Shown: positions 7,234 to 14,800 of the stretch, in pieces | Numbering within the stretch: position 1 is the first letter of the stretch | Layout of the letters: every line of letters starts with the position of its first letter | Assembly: GCA_034436375.1 (NCBI GenBank) | Contig: DAOTVS010000050.1 | Coordinates: 1-39,645 of the forward strand | Source: DAOTVS01 sp034436375 | GTDB lineage: Bacteria; Chloroflexota; Anaerolineae; SpSt-313 | Direction of reading: 5' to 3' | DNA length: 39,645 nucleotides | Translations under genes and position numbers: made by a program | The notes under the pieces: model-generated | What the model saw: only the letters and a program-made list of their open reading frames with translations | Told to the model about the DNA's origin: nothing | Databases searched by the model: none

Positions 7234-8685
7234 TCAGTCTACCAACACAGGCCGGATGCCCAGGAACTTGCAGGCCAGGAGCAACGCCTGCACCTGATCA
7301 CCGTGGATCATGCTGGCATGGTGGATAAAGCCCTCTTCCACCAGCGTACGGTAGAGGCGGGCCTGGTCGCGCACACGCACCCACGACCAGGTGCCAGCGA
7401 GAGTCTCTGTGGAGGGCTCAATCTCACCCGGGGCGATGAGCATCTTCCACTCGCCATCATACTCGGCCAGCCGGCAAAAAGTCACCCGGCCCGGCTTGAG
7501 CTGGAACTGGTACAACCCAGCCTGCACGTCGCCCTCCTGCGCTGGCAGGGCGCCCCGCATATCTTTCCGCGAGCGCAGCGCCGTGCGGGCAGGGTCGGCG
7601 GCCAGGCAGGTGGGCGCATTGCCGCAGTGCCAGGCCAGCAGCACATTGGGGTCTTCCCGGTGCTGGATCGTCCAATCGATAAAGTGGGGCACCGTTTCGC
7701 CCAGGGCAGATCGATAGCTCACCAGCATCGCCAGCGCCCCCAGCACATCGGTCTCACAGGCAGTGAGCATCCCCTGGCCCGTCAGTCGCCCAAAGATGCC
7801 ACAGAGCTGCATCCCCATCTGCTTCTGGATCGCGGGCCAGCACTGCACGGCCAGCGCCGAGAGCCGGTTGCTGCGCCAAAAGTCGCTGAGCGCCAGCTCC
7901 AGCCGGGCTGCCTGCCGCACATAATCGCCGGCCACCGTCACGGCCGCCGCGCTCTGGCGGATCCGCTGCCGCACTGCCTCGAGCCGGGGATCATCCTCCG
8001 CATAGCCTTGTGCCGTGCCCACCACCTCCGAAAGCTCGCAGTGGATCACGTTCTGGCCGAATTGGCGCGCCAGGGCATGCTCGTCATAGCCCACCGTCTC
8101 GAACGTCTCCGGCCGCACGCCCACCTGGCCGAGCTGCGCGCCCCGCAACCCCTTGACCACGGCCACCGCGCGCACAAAGGCTTCCAGCTCGCGCGCCAGC
8201 GCCGGCTCATCGGGAAAGAAGATGCCGGCAAAGTGGAAAGGCAGGCGCCGCCGGTAAAGCGCCGAGGCGATGGAGAGGTTGCCGCAATAGGAATCTGACA
8301 CGCGCGCCAGGCTCACATCCTCCAGGGCGGGGGGCTCCTTGGTCGCATAGAGCAGCACCGGCGCCTGCAGCTTTTCCGCCACCTTGGCCGCCGAGCGCTC
8401 GTCGCCAAAGTCCAGCGGGCACAGGACGAGGGCGTCCACCCCCTGGCGGGCGAAATATGCGGCGGCCGCCTCTCCCTGGTCCAGGCCCGTCACCGCGCCG
8501 TGGGGTGTATAGCCCTGCACGCCATCCACCGTCTCGCCATCGGGGGCAGGCTGGGGTGCCACAACCTCCACCCCCGGCAGCCGCGCCAGGGCAGCCAGGC
8601 TCTCGGTGCGCATGCGCTCGCACCAGGGCGTATAGCGCCAGCGATAGGAAGGCACAAACCCAATCCGTACCCGCACTTGATCCAT
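7234..8685 (-). CDS. L-fucose/L-arabinose isomerase-family protein
   Basis: The 483-residue protein matches the fucose isomerase-like family (COG2407 type): a Rossmann-like N-terminal half (VDALVLCPLDFGDER, 83-97) and a C-terminal catalytic half with CETDVLGAL (Glu311), HFIDWTIQHRED (Asp337) and LLAWHCGNAP (His353), positions that fit the Glu/Asp/His metal site of this fold. These enzymes interconvert aldoses and ketoses using a divalent metal. The ATG at 8685-8683 follows GGGGAGAAG; the open frame extends further upstream but is low-complexity and lacks family similarity. It is followed on the strand by a PfkB kinase and class II aldolase, which fits isomerise, phosphorylate, cleave. Substrate unknown; fucose, arabinose or a less common sugar are all possible. 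Confidence 0.85.
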   Translation of the reverse strand: MDQVRVRIGFVPSYRWRYTPWCERMRTESLAALARLPGVEVVAPQPAPDGETVDGVQGYTPHGAVTGLDQGEAAAAYFARQGVDALVLCPLDFGDERSAAKVAEKLQAPVLLYATKEPPALEDVSLARVSDSYCGNLSIASALYRRRLPFHFAGIFFPDEPALARELEAFVRAVAVVKGLRGAQLGQVGVRPETFETVGYDEHALARQFGQNVIHCELSEVVGTAQGYAEDDPRLEAVRQRIRQSAAAVTVAGDYVRQAARLELALSDFWRSNRLSALAVQCWPAIQKQMGMQLCGIFGRLTGQGMLTACETDVLGALAMLVSYRSALGETVPHFIDWTIQHREDPNVLLAWHCGNAPTCLAADPARTALRSRKDMRGALPAQEGDVQAGLYQFQLKPGRVTFCRLAEYDGEWKMLIAPGEIEPSTETLAGTWSWVRVRDQARLYRTLVEEGFIHHASMIHGDQVQALLLACKFLGIRPVLVD

Positions 8686-8758
8686 CTTCTCCCCCCGGGG
8701 GACCTTCTGCCTGAGCAGTCCCCCCGCCCTTCCTCTGCGTCCTCTGCACCTTGGCGGT

Positions 8759-9016
8759 TCAGACAAAACTCTTGCGGTACCCCTGGAAGGGTCGGAAGCC
8801 CTCCACCTGGTAAGAGCCCCCGGCCGCCCTGCAGGCGCGGGCCAGCCCTCGGCAGGTGAGTCGCCAGATGGCGGGGAAATCCTCCTTCCGCCAGGCGCGG
8901 ATCGTGACGCCGGGGGGCAGGAGGGCGGCGAGATCATCCCAGAGCGGTTCCAGAGCCATCAGGGTCTCACTTTCCAGGAGTATGCCGATCTGGCGCCCAT
9001 TATACACCGTTTCCAT
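8759..9016 (-). CDS. Small hypothetical protein, possibly a GNAT-like fragment
   Basis: An 85-residue frame from ATG 9016-9014 to TGA 8759-8761. The central words LALLPPGVTIR and WRKEDFPAIWRL loosely resemble the first strand and helix of GNAT acetyltransferases (IRxxxxxDFPAIWRL), but the rest of that fold is missing. No SD sequence is visible upstream. Its 3' end overlaps a dispersed word (CCTCTGCGTCCTCTGCACC, 8732-8750) also common between genes elsewhere, hinting that it may be a decayed or chance frame. Confidence 0.35.
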   Translation of the reverse strand: METVYNGRQIGILLESETLMALEPLWDDLAALLPPGVTIRAWRKEDFPAIWRLTCRGLARACRAAGGSYQVEGFRPFQGYRKSFV

Positions 9017-9071
9017 TCTGTACGTGCATGTAAAGTAAACTGACGCATCGTGAATAGCCGGTTTTTTACAG

Positions 9072-9100
9072 TTGACAGGTGGGGGCCGCTTGCGTATAAT
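9072..9100 (+). promoter_or_regulatory. Perfect housekeeping-sigma promoter for tRNA-Leu
   Basis: TTGACA (9072-9077), a 17-bp spacer and TATAAT (9095-9100), fully consensus. The tRNA 5' end lies 16 nt downstream of the -10 box, so the transcript needs little 5' trimming. Confidence 0.93.
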
Positions 9101-9115
9101 ATTCCTTGTCAGTGA

Positions 9116-9198
9116 GCCCGCGTGGCGGAACGGCATACGCAGCAGGTTGAGGGCCTGTGCCCGTTATGGGCGTGGAGGTTCAAGTCCTCTCGCGGGCA
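9116..9198 (+). tRNA. tRNA-Leu (anticodon GAG)
   Basis: The acceptor stem is GCCCGCG (9116-9122) with CGCGGGC (9191-9197), discriminator A at 9198. The D arm GCG/CGC, anticodon stem GCAGG/CCTGT around loop TTGAGGG (anticodon GAG), a long class II variable arm and the T arm GGAGG-TTCAAGT-CCTCT are all present. It reads leucine CUC/CUU codons. The 3' CCA is not encoded (CCT follows), so it must be added after transcription. Confidence 0.95.
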
Positions 9199-9210
9199 CC
9201 TGAAGAGAAT

Positions 9211-9247
9211 GAAGGCGTAAGCGCTAGCGCTTACGCCTTCTTTTTTT
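9211..9247 (+). terminator. Intrinsic terminator of the tRNA-Leu transcript
   Basis: A perfect 30-nt palindrome (9211-9225 with 9226-9240) directly followed by seven T residues (9241-9247), 12 nt after the tRNA. Confidence 0.92.
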
Positions 9248-9309
9248 ACCCTCGCGGCTCCCCCTTCGACAGCAGCCCGGACATCCTGTATACTCGTCTT
9301 TAGCGCTAC

Positions 9310-9382
9310 AACCGTACTTGGTCCAGCTGGCCCCCCGGTAACAGCCGGCAAAGGTGCTGCGCGATGCCCGGATGGGATCCGC
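9310..9382 (+). repeat. Dispersed repeat, short form without palindrome
   Basis: CAACCG, GGTAACAGCCGGC, AAGGTGCTG and GCGCGATGCCCGGATGGG follow one another directly. The same words, in the same order and strand, occur at 19999-20203, but split there by about 130 bp containing a long palindrome. It lies between the tRNA terminator and the isomerase/epimerase gene; the intervening 235 bp have no gene. Confidence 0.75.
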
Positions 9383-9433
9383 TTAGAGAAATCGGTGTGT
9401 CAGGTCTGGCAGATATTTACAGGAGGACAGGAC

Positions 9434-10201
9434 ATGGTGCTCATCGGATGCTGTGGCGCAGTCGAGGATGCCGAGAGGTTGCACACGGCCGGCTTTGATT
9501 ACATGGAGTCGACGGTGGTCGCGCTGGCCAGGGAAGAGGACGAAGCCGCTTTTGCGCCGCAGCTGGCGCAGTATCAATCGACGCCCCTCCCCATCCGCGC
9601 CTTTAACGTCTTTTTGCCCGGTGATCTGAAGATCGTGGGGCCCAGTGTGGATCGGGGGCGGGTGCAAGCGTATGTGGAGCGGGCCCTGCGGCGGGTGCAG
9701 GCGGTGGGGGCGCAGGTAGTCGTCTTTGGCAGCGGCGGCGCACGCCGGGTGCCGGAAGGCTTTCCGCGGGATCAGGCCGTGCGGCAGCTCGAGCAGTTCC
9801 TGCACATGGTGGCCGATGTGGCAGAGCCCAAGGGCATCACCATCGCCATCGAGCACCTGAACCGCAGGGAATGCAATATTCTCAACAGCGTCGCCGAGGC
9901 GGTGGAGCTGGCGCAGCTGGTGGATCGCAAGCCCATCCGCGTGTTGGCCGATTTCTATCACCTGGATGAGGAAAAGGAGCCGCTCGAGCACCTGGTGCAG
10001 TATAAGGACTGGCTCGCTCACGTCCACGTGGCCGATACGGGGCGCTCGGCCCCCGGCAGGGGCCACTATCCCTACCCCGAGTTCGCCGCAGCCCTCAAGC
10101 AAGCCGGGTACCGGGGCATGGTCTCCATCGAGTGCCAGTGGCGCGATCTGCCCACGGAAGCCGGCCCAGCCATCGAGTTCCTGCGCCGTACGTTCGCCTG
10201 A
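9434..10201 (+). CDS. Sugar phosphate isomerase/epimerase (xylose isomerase-like TIM barrel)
   Basis: The 255-residue protein has the AP endonuclease 2/xylose-isomerase-like TIM-barrel pattern with a probable metal site formed by Glu140 (IAIEHLNR), Asp173 (VLADFYHLDE), His198 (AHVHVAD) and Glu233 (VSIECQW). Members isomerise or epimerise sugars or polyols in the cytosol. The ATG at 9434 is fixed by AGGAGG at 9421-9426. It is a single gene with 475 bp of spacer downstream. The substrate is unknown; the sugar cluster at 5228-8685 lies across the tRNA on the other strand and might share a pathway, which is speculative. Confidence 0.85.
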   Translation: MVLIGCCGAVEDAERLHTAGFDYMESTVVALAREEDEAAFAPQLAQYQSTPLPIRAFNVFLPGDLKIVGPSVDRGRVQAYVERALRRVQAVGAQVVVFGSGGARRVPEGFPRDQAVRQLEQFLHMVADVAEPKGITIAIEHLNRRECNILNSVAEAVELAQLVDRKPIRVLADFYHLDEEKEPLEHLVQYKDWLAHVHVADTGRSAPGRGHYPYPEFAAALKQAGYRGMVSIECQWRDLPTEAGPAIEFLRRTFA

Positions 10202-10676
10202 TGGCGCCCGCACCTCTTTCCGCATAGCAGAGAACAACAGGGCGCACTGCCGGCGCCTGCGACGGCACGCATCTTGCTGGACGCCTCACAGTGGAGCGTG
10301 GCGCCTGGAGTGCCCCGGCTGGAGGGGTCAGCATATTGCCGGTCGTCTTGCCGGGTGTGCCGAGGGGCGCGTATCCCTACCATGGCACAAGGGAATCGCC
10401 GGCGCTAAAGGTGGGAGTCAAGGCTGCCTCAATGCGGCTTCGGCGCACCAAGTGAAATGCTGGGCCGTGCCCGCACTGGCTTGTTTCTCGCCACAGATGA
10501 CCGTTGGAAGCAGCCGCCAAGCAAAACCTTGCGCTCGTGGCACGGTTCTTGCTAATAGTGGGCGCCGGGCAAGTTCCGGCTGACTTCCTCGGATCGGAGC
10601 GTGGCGATTCCCGGATCGCGTAGATAGCTTCACAACTCTGGGAGACACGGCACCTATTCGAGGAGGAAAGAGGACT
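10202..10676. other. Long spacer upstream of the membrane protein gene
   Basis: No coding pattern is convincing here, although frames stay open because of GC content. The only features seen are the sigma-54-like site at 10538-10554 and the ribosome-binding site AGGAGG (about 10661-10666). Short inverted words occur, but no strong hairpin. Confidence 0.55.
10538..10554 (+). promoter_or_regulatory. Candidate sigma-54 (-24/-12) promoter
   Basis: TGGCACGGTTCTTGCTA fits the sigma-54 consensus TGGCACG-N4-TTGCW, with exactly 10 bases between the GG and GC cores. It lies 122 nt before the ATG of the membrane protein gene on the same strand. Sigma-54 is not universal in Chloroflexota, so the match could be chance. 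Confidence 0.5.
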
Positions 10677-11363
10677 ATGGCGACGAGATTCGAGGAAAGG
10701 CCCCGCGAGCGGGAACGGGCCCCGGAAGAAGCGATCCAGCTCGAACCCATGATGGCGGACCGCGATTACGAAAAGCTCTACGGCACGCGCGCCTGGTTGC
10801 GCGACCGAGTGCGCCTGGCCCCGGTGTTTGCCGGAGTTTTCATCGCGCTCTCGACCGAGGTGTTCCTCACCGCTTTCGGCATCTGGGTAGGGGTCATCAG
10901 CGCGCCGGTTACGCCTGCGGGCGGTCTGCCGACAGGCCTGGCCTTTGCGGTGGGCGCCTGGATTGTGGCCAGCACCTGGCTGGCGACGCTGCTCGGCTCC
11001 TGGTTCGCAGCCCGCATGGCCGGCGTGGCAGGCCACATGGATGGGATCCTGAACGGCGTAGCCGTCTGGGGTTTGTTCAACTTTGCCGCCGTGATCCTGG
11101 GCAGCATCAGCACGCTGTTTGGCATCGGCAGCCTGGTGAGCGTAAACCTGGGCGCCGGCACTTTCGATCTGCTCCGCGCCCTGAACCTCAGCTCATTGGC
11201 GACGGTGACGCCAGATCAGGCAGCGGCAATTCGTTCCTTTGTCAGTAGTGTGGCACTGTTTGTTTGGGCAGGGCTGGCAATCGGCGGCGGTTTCGCCGTT
11301 CTGGGGGGCTGGCTGGGCGCCCGCAGCCGGCGGGTGACCGTGCAGCGGCCGCAGCCACAGTAA
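10677..11363 (+). CDS. Hypothetical four-helix membrane protein (YrzE/TIGR04086-like)
   Basis: The 228-residue protein has a charged cytoplasmic N-terminus (residues 1-45, RFEERPRERERAPEE) and about four glycine-rich hydrophobic segments near 48-70, 85-112, 120-148 and 190-218, ending in a basic tail. The pattern recalls small YrzE-type membrane proteins of unknown role, but no catalytic motif is seen and the family call is weak. The ATG at 10677 has AGGAGG 10 nt upstream. A candidate sigma-54 site lies upstream and a hairpin follows the stop. It occupies the position before rpoC where rpoB is usually found. Confidence 0.75.
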   Translation: MATRFEERPRERERAPEEAIQLEPMMADRDYEKLYGTRAWLRDRVRLAPVFAGVFIALSTEVFLTAFGIWVGVISAPVTPAGGLPTGLAFAVGAWIVASTWLATLLGSWFAARMAGVAGHMDGILNGVAVWGLFNFAAVILGSISTLFGIGSLVSVNLGAGTFDLLRALNLSSLATVTPDQAAAIRSFVSSVALFVWAGLAIGGGFAVLGGWLGARSRRVTVQRPQPQ

Positions 11364-11373
11364 GGATCTGATC

Positions 11374-11404
11374 GTGGGCTGCCGGGTTAATCCTGGCAGC
11401 CCAC
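11374..11404 (+). terminator. Hairpin after the membrane protein gene
   Basis: A 13-bp stem (11374-11386 with 11392-11404, one G-T pair) around the loop TTAAT, 10 nt past the stop. No T-run follows. It contains the word TGCCGGGTT also found just after the stop codons of pepF and the penicillin-binding protein. Confidence 0.6.
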
Positions 11405-11480
11405 CGTAACGAGCAATCGTATCTCTGTGGATAACCAGCGAGGCGAGAAGCCTGAAAGCGCAGGCCCTCGTTCTCTTGTA

Positions 11481-11525
11481 GGGGGATGTTGGTTTCTCCC
11501 CCAAAGGGGTGAGCCAGCATCCCCC
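11481..11525 (+). repeat. Imperfect palindrome, GGGGGATGTTGG type
   Basis: Left arm from 11481 (GGGGGATGTTGG) pairs with the right arm ending at 11525 (GAGCCAGCATCCCCC), about 20 bp with a few G-T pairs and a small loop. The outer G-rich edge resembles the left arms at 7130 and 19111. It sits between the hairpin at 11374 and the rpoC promoter and probably belongs to the same two-part 3'-end element. Confidence 0.65.
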
Positions 11526-11558
11526 GTAGATTGCTAAAGGAAAACCTGAAAAAAGGGC

Positions 11559-11587
11559 TTGACAGGATTTGAATTCCGGTCTATAAT
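11559..11587 (+). promoter_or_regulatory. Perfect housekeeping-sigma promoter for rpoC
   Basis: TTGACA (11559-11564), 17-bp spacer, TATAAT (11582-11587), fully consensus. Transcription would start near 11594, leaving a leader of about 250 nt before rpoC. Confidence 0.92.
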
Positions 11588-11593
11588 AGCAGA

Positions 11594-11846
11594 TTGCCGT
11601 AATATGCCCCTTTGTTCTGGGTCGCCGCACCGTACTGTTGTGATTGAGATCAGTCGCACCCACAGTTTCATCGAAAACCGATACTGTGTACACTTGCGCT
11701 AATCTACAGATGGCGCCCATAAAGAGGGATAAGGAGGCGAGAATCTCGGTTGTGGTCCGTCGCAGGGAGGGCGATGGAGAACCGGGATTTTGTGCTATTG
11801 AGAGCGTTCGCGTTTTTTATTTGGTAAGGTACTGAGGAGGAACGCG
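11594..11846 (+). promoter_or_regulatory. Long rpoC 5' leader with hairpins and possible leader peptides
   Basis: The leader has a hairpin at 11661-11688 (CACAGT with ACTGTG, ATCG with CGAT) and a longer one, AATC-CGGTT 11742-11751 with AACCG-GATT 11780-11789. AAGGAGG at about 11731-11737 precedes two short frames starting near 11750-11752. One ends in TGA at 11833-11835, abutting the rpoC SD AGGAGG (11835-11840). It could mediate translational coupling or attenuation of rpoC; no known regulatory RNA family was recognised. Confidence 0.45.
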
Positions 11847-14800
11847 TTGGAGATCAACGACATCAGGGCATTGCGCATTAGTCTCGCCTCGCCAGAGCAG
11901 ATCCGCCAATGGTCGCATGGCGAGGTGACCAAGCCCGAGACCATCAATTATCGTCGTCTCCGACCAGAGAAGGATGGACTGTTCTGTGAGGCTATCTTCG
12001 GCCCCACAAAAGATTGGCAGTGCTACTGCGGCAAGTACAAGAAGGTTCGCTACAAGGGCGTAGTCTGTGAAAAGTGCGGCGTTGAGGTCACGCACTCGCG
12101 CGTGCGGCGTGAGCGCATGGGGCATATTGAGTTGGCCACACCGATTGCGCATATTTGGTACACGCGGCGCTCACCGAGCTACCTCGGCCTGTTGCTGAAT
12201 ATCTCCCAGCGCAACCTCGACCGGGTGCTCTATTTCGCCCAGTATATTATCACTGAGATAGACGAAGATGCCCGCCAAAGGGCGCTGCGCCGGCTCGATG
12301 AAGAGTTGAGCCGAGAGACCAATCGTCTGAACCGCGCCGCCCAGGAAGAGCTCGAGGCCATCGACGCCCAGCTGGCTGAAGAGGTTGGCCATGCCAACGA
12401 ACAGCGCGAGGCGCTGCAGCGGGAAATGGAAGAGCGTCTGACGGCAGCGACCGATGAGGTCATGCGCGCCGCTACGGCCCTCCAGGAAGCGCTGGACAAG
12501 GCGAAGGATACCCCTGCAACTGAGGACTTGATCTTTGCGCCCAGTGACACGCTGATCTTGCGCAAGGGCGAAGTGGCCCGGCGTGAGCACCGCAGCCAGC
12601 TCAACGCCATCGTCCAGGACAAGCTGAACGAGTTGGACGGGCGCATCCATGAGGAATATGCCGCCAAGATTAACGAGCTGGCCCAGCAGGAGGCCCCGGC
12701 TCAGCAGCGGGCGCAGGAAGAGCGCCAGGCTGTGCAAGAGCGCCTGGCGGCCGAGGTCGCGGAGGTCAAGCAGCGCATAGAAGCCGACCGCGAAGAGCTG
12801 CAGAGCCTGCGCAAGAAGCAGCTCATCAACGAGAGCCGCTACCGCGAGCTGGAGGAAAAGTGGGGCCGCGTGTTCCGTGCCGGCATGGGCGCTGAGGCGA
12901 TCTATGACATTGTCAAAGATATCGACCTCAACAGCATGACCGATGCCCTGCGCCGCGAGATGCGACAGACCCGCTCCAAGCAGCGCCGGAAGAAAGCAGC
13001 CAAGCGCCTGCGCGTGGTAGAGGCGCTGGTTCACTCCGAGAACCGGCCCGAGTGGATGATCTTGACAGCGTTGCCGGTCATCCCGCCTGAGCTGCGCCCG
13101 ATGGTACAGCTGGATGGCGGACGCTTTGCGACCAGCGACCTCAACGATCTCTATCGCCGTGTCGTCAACCGCAATAACCGCCTCAAGCACCTGATCAAGC
13201 TGCAGGCGCCCGAGGTCATCATCCGCAACGAGAAGCGTATGCTGCAAGAGGCGGTCGATTCATTGATCGACAACAGCCGCCGCGGCAAGGCCATCTCGCT
13301 GCGCGGCCGCCGGCAGCTCAAGTCGTTGTCAGACATGCTCAAGGGCAAGCAGGGCCGTTTCCGCCGCAACCTGTTGGGCAAGCGCGTGGACTATTCTGGC
13401 CGCTCGGTCATTGTTGTCGGCCCGGACCTCAAGCTGCATCAGTGTGGCCTGCCCAAGCGTATGGCCCTGGAGCTCTTCCGGCCGTTCGTGATGCACAAGC
13501 TGGTCGAGTACAACTATGCCATCAACCTCAAAGGCGCCAAGCGACTGGTGGAGCGCGAGACGCCTGAGGTCTGGGAAGTGCTGGAAGAGGTCATCAAGAC
13601 CCGCCCGGTGCTCCTGAACCGCGCCCCTACCCTGCACCGCCTGGGCATTCAGGCCTTTGAGCCGGTGTTGGTAGAAGGCAACGCTATCCAGATCCACCCG
13701 TTGGTGTGCTTTGCCTTTAATGCCGACTTTGACGGCGACCAGATGGCTGTGCACGTGCCGCTTTCAGATCGCGCCGTGAAGGAAGCGCGCGAGCTGATGT
13801 TGGCCAGCAAGAACCTGCTCTTGCCTGCCAATGGCGAGCCCGGCGTGGGCCCGTCGAAGGATATGGTGCTGGGCTGTTACTACATGACCATTGAGCGCGA
13901 TGGCATGCTCGGCGAGGGCAAGGTCTTTGGCAGCTACGATGAGCTGGCTCTGGCCTACTCGCTGGGCAAGGTGCACATCCATGCCAAGATCAAGTTCTAC
14001 ACCGAGCCCCGGCCCGGCGAGCCCAAGCAGCTGATCGATACGACGGTGGGCCGCGTGCTCTTTAACGAGGCCCTGCCCGAGCCCCTGCGCTTCAAGAACG
14101 AGGTTATGGACAAGGGCGGCCTGAAAAAGTTAGTGGCCGAAGGCTATCAGCGCCTGGGCATGGAGGGCACGGCAGAGCTGGTCGACAAGATCAAGGAAAT
14201 TGGCTTCCGATACGCCACTCGCTCGGGCACGACCATCGCCATCGATGACCTGCAGGTGCCAGAAGACAAGGCGCGGATCATCGAAGACGTGACCAATCGC
14301 GTGGCAGAGGTTGAGCGCCAGTACCGGCGTGGCCTGATCACGGAAAACGAGCAATATCTCAAGACGGTGGAGTTGTGGACCGAGGCGACCGAAGAGGTGA
14401 CCACTGCCGTATCGTCGGCCCTGGATCCCCAGGGCCCGCTCGGCATCATGGCCAACTCGGGCGCAACCAAGGGCGGCCTGCAGCCGATCCGTCAGTTGGC
14501 CGGCATGCGCGGCCTGATGGCCGATCCTTCGGGGCGCATCATCCCGCTGCCGATCCGCTCTAACTTCCGTGAGGGCCTGACGACCCTGGAATACTTTATC
14601 TCAACCCACGGCGCCCGCAAGGGCCTGGCCGACACCGCCCTGCGCACGGCCGATGCGGGTTACCTGACCCGCCGTCTGGTGGACGTGGCGCAGGATGTGA
14701 TCATCAATGCCGAGGACTGTGGCACCAAGGATGGGATCTGGATCGACGCCAAGAACAGCCAGGTTGCCGGCGAGACCTTCGCCGAGCGCATCTTGGGCCG

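Noticed and set aside
9109..9351. Minus-strand frame across the tRNA-Leu gene
   Set aside because: It overlaps the tRNA and its terminator and has no protein-like pattern.
12171..13247. Minus-strand frame opposite rpoC
   Set aside because: Antisense shadow of a highly conserved coding region.
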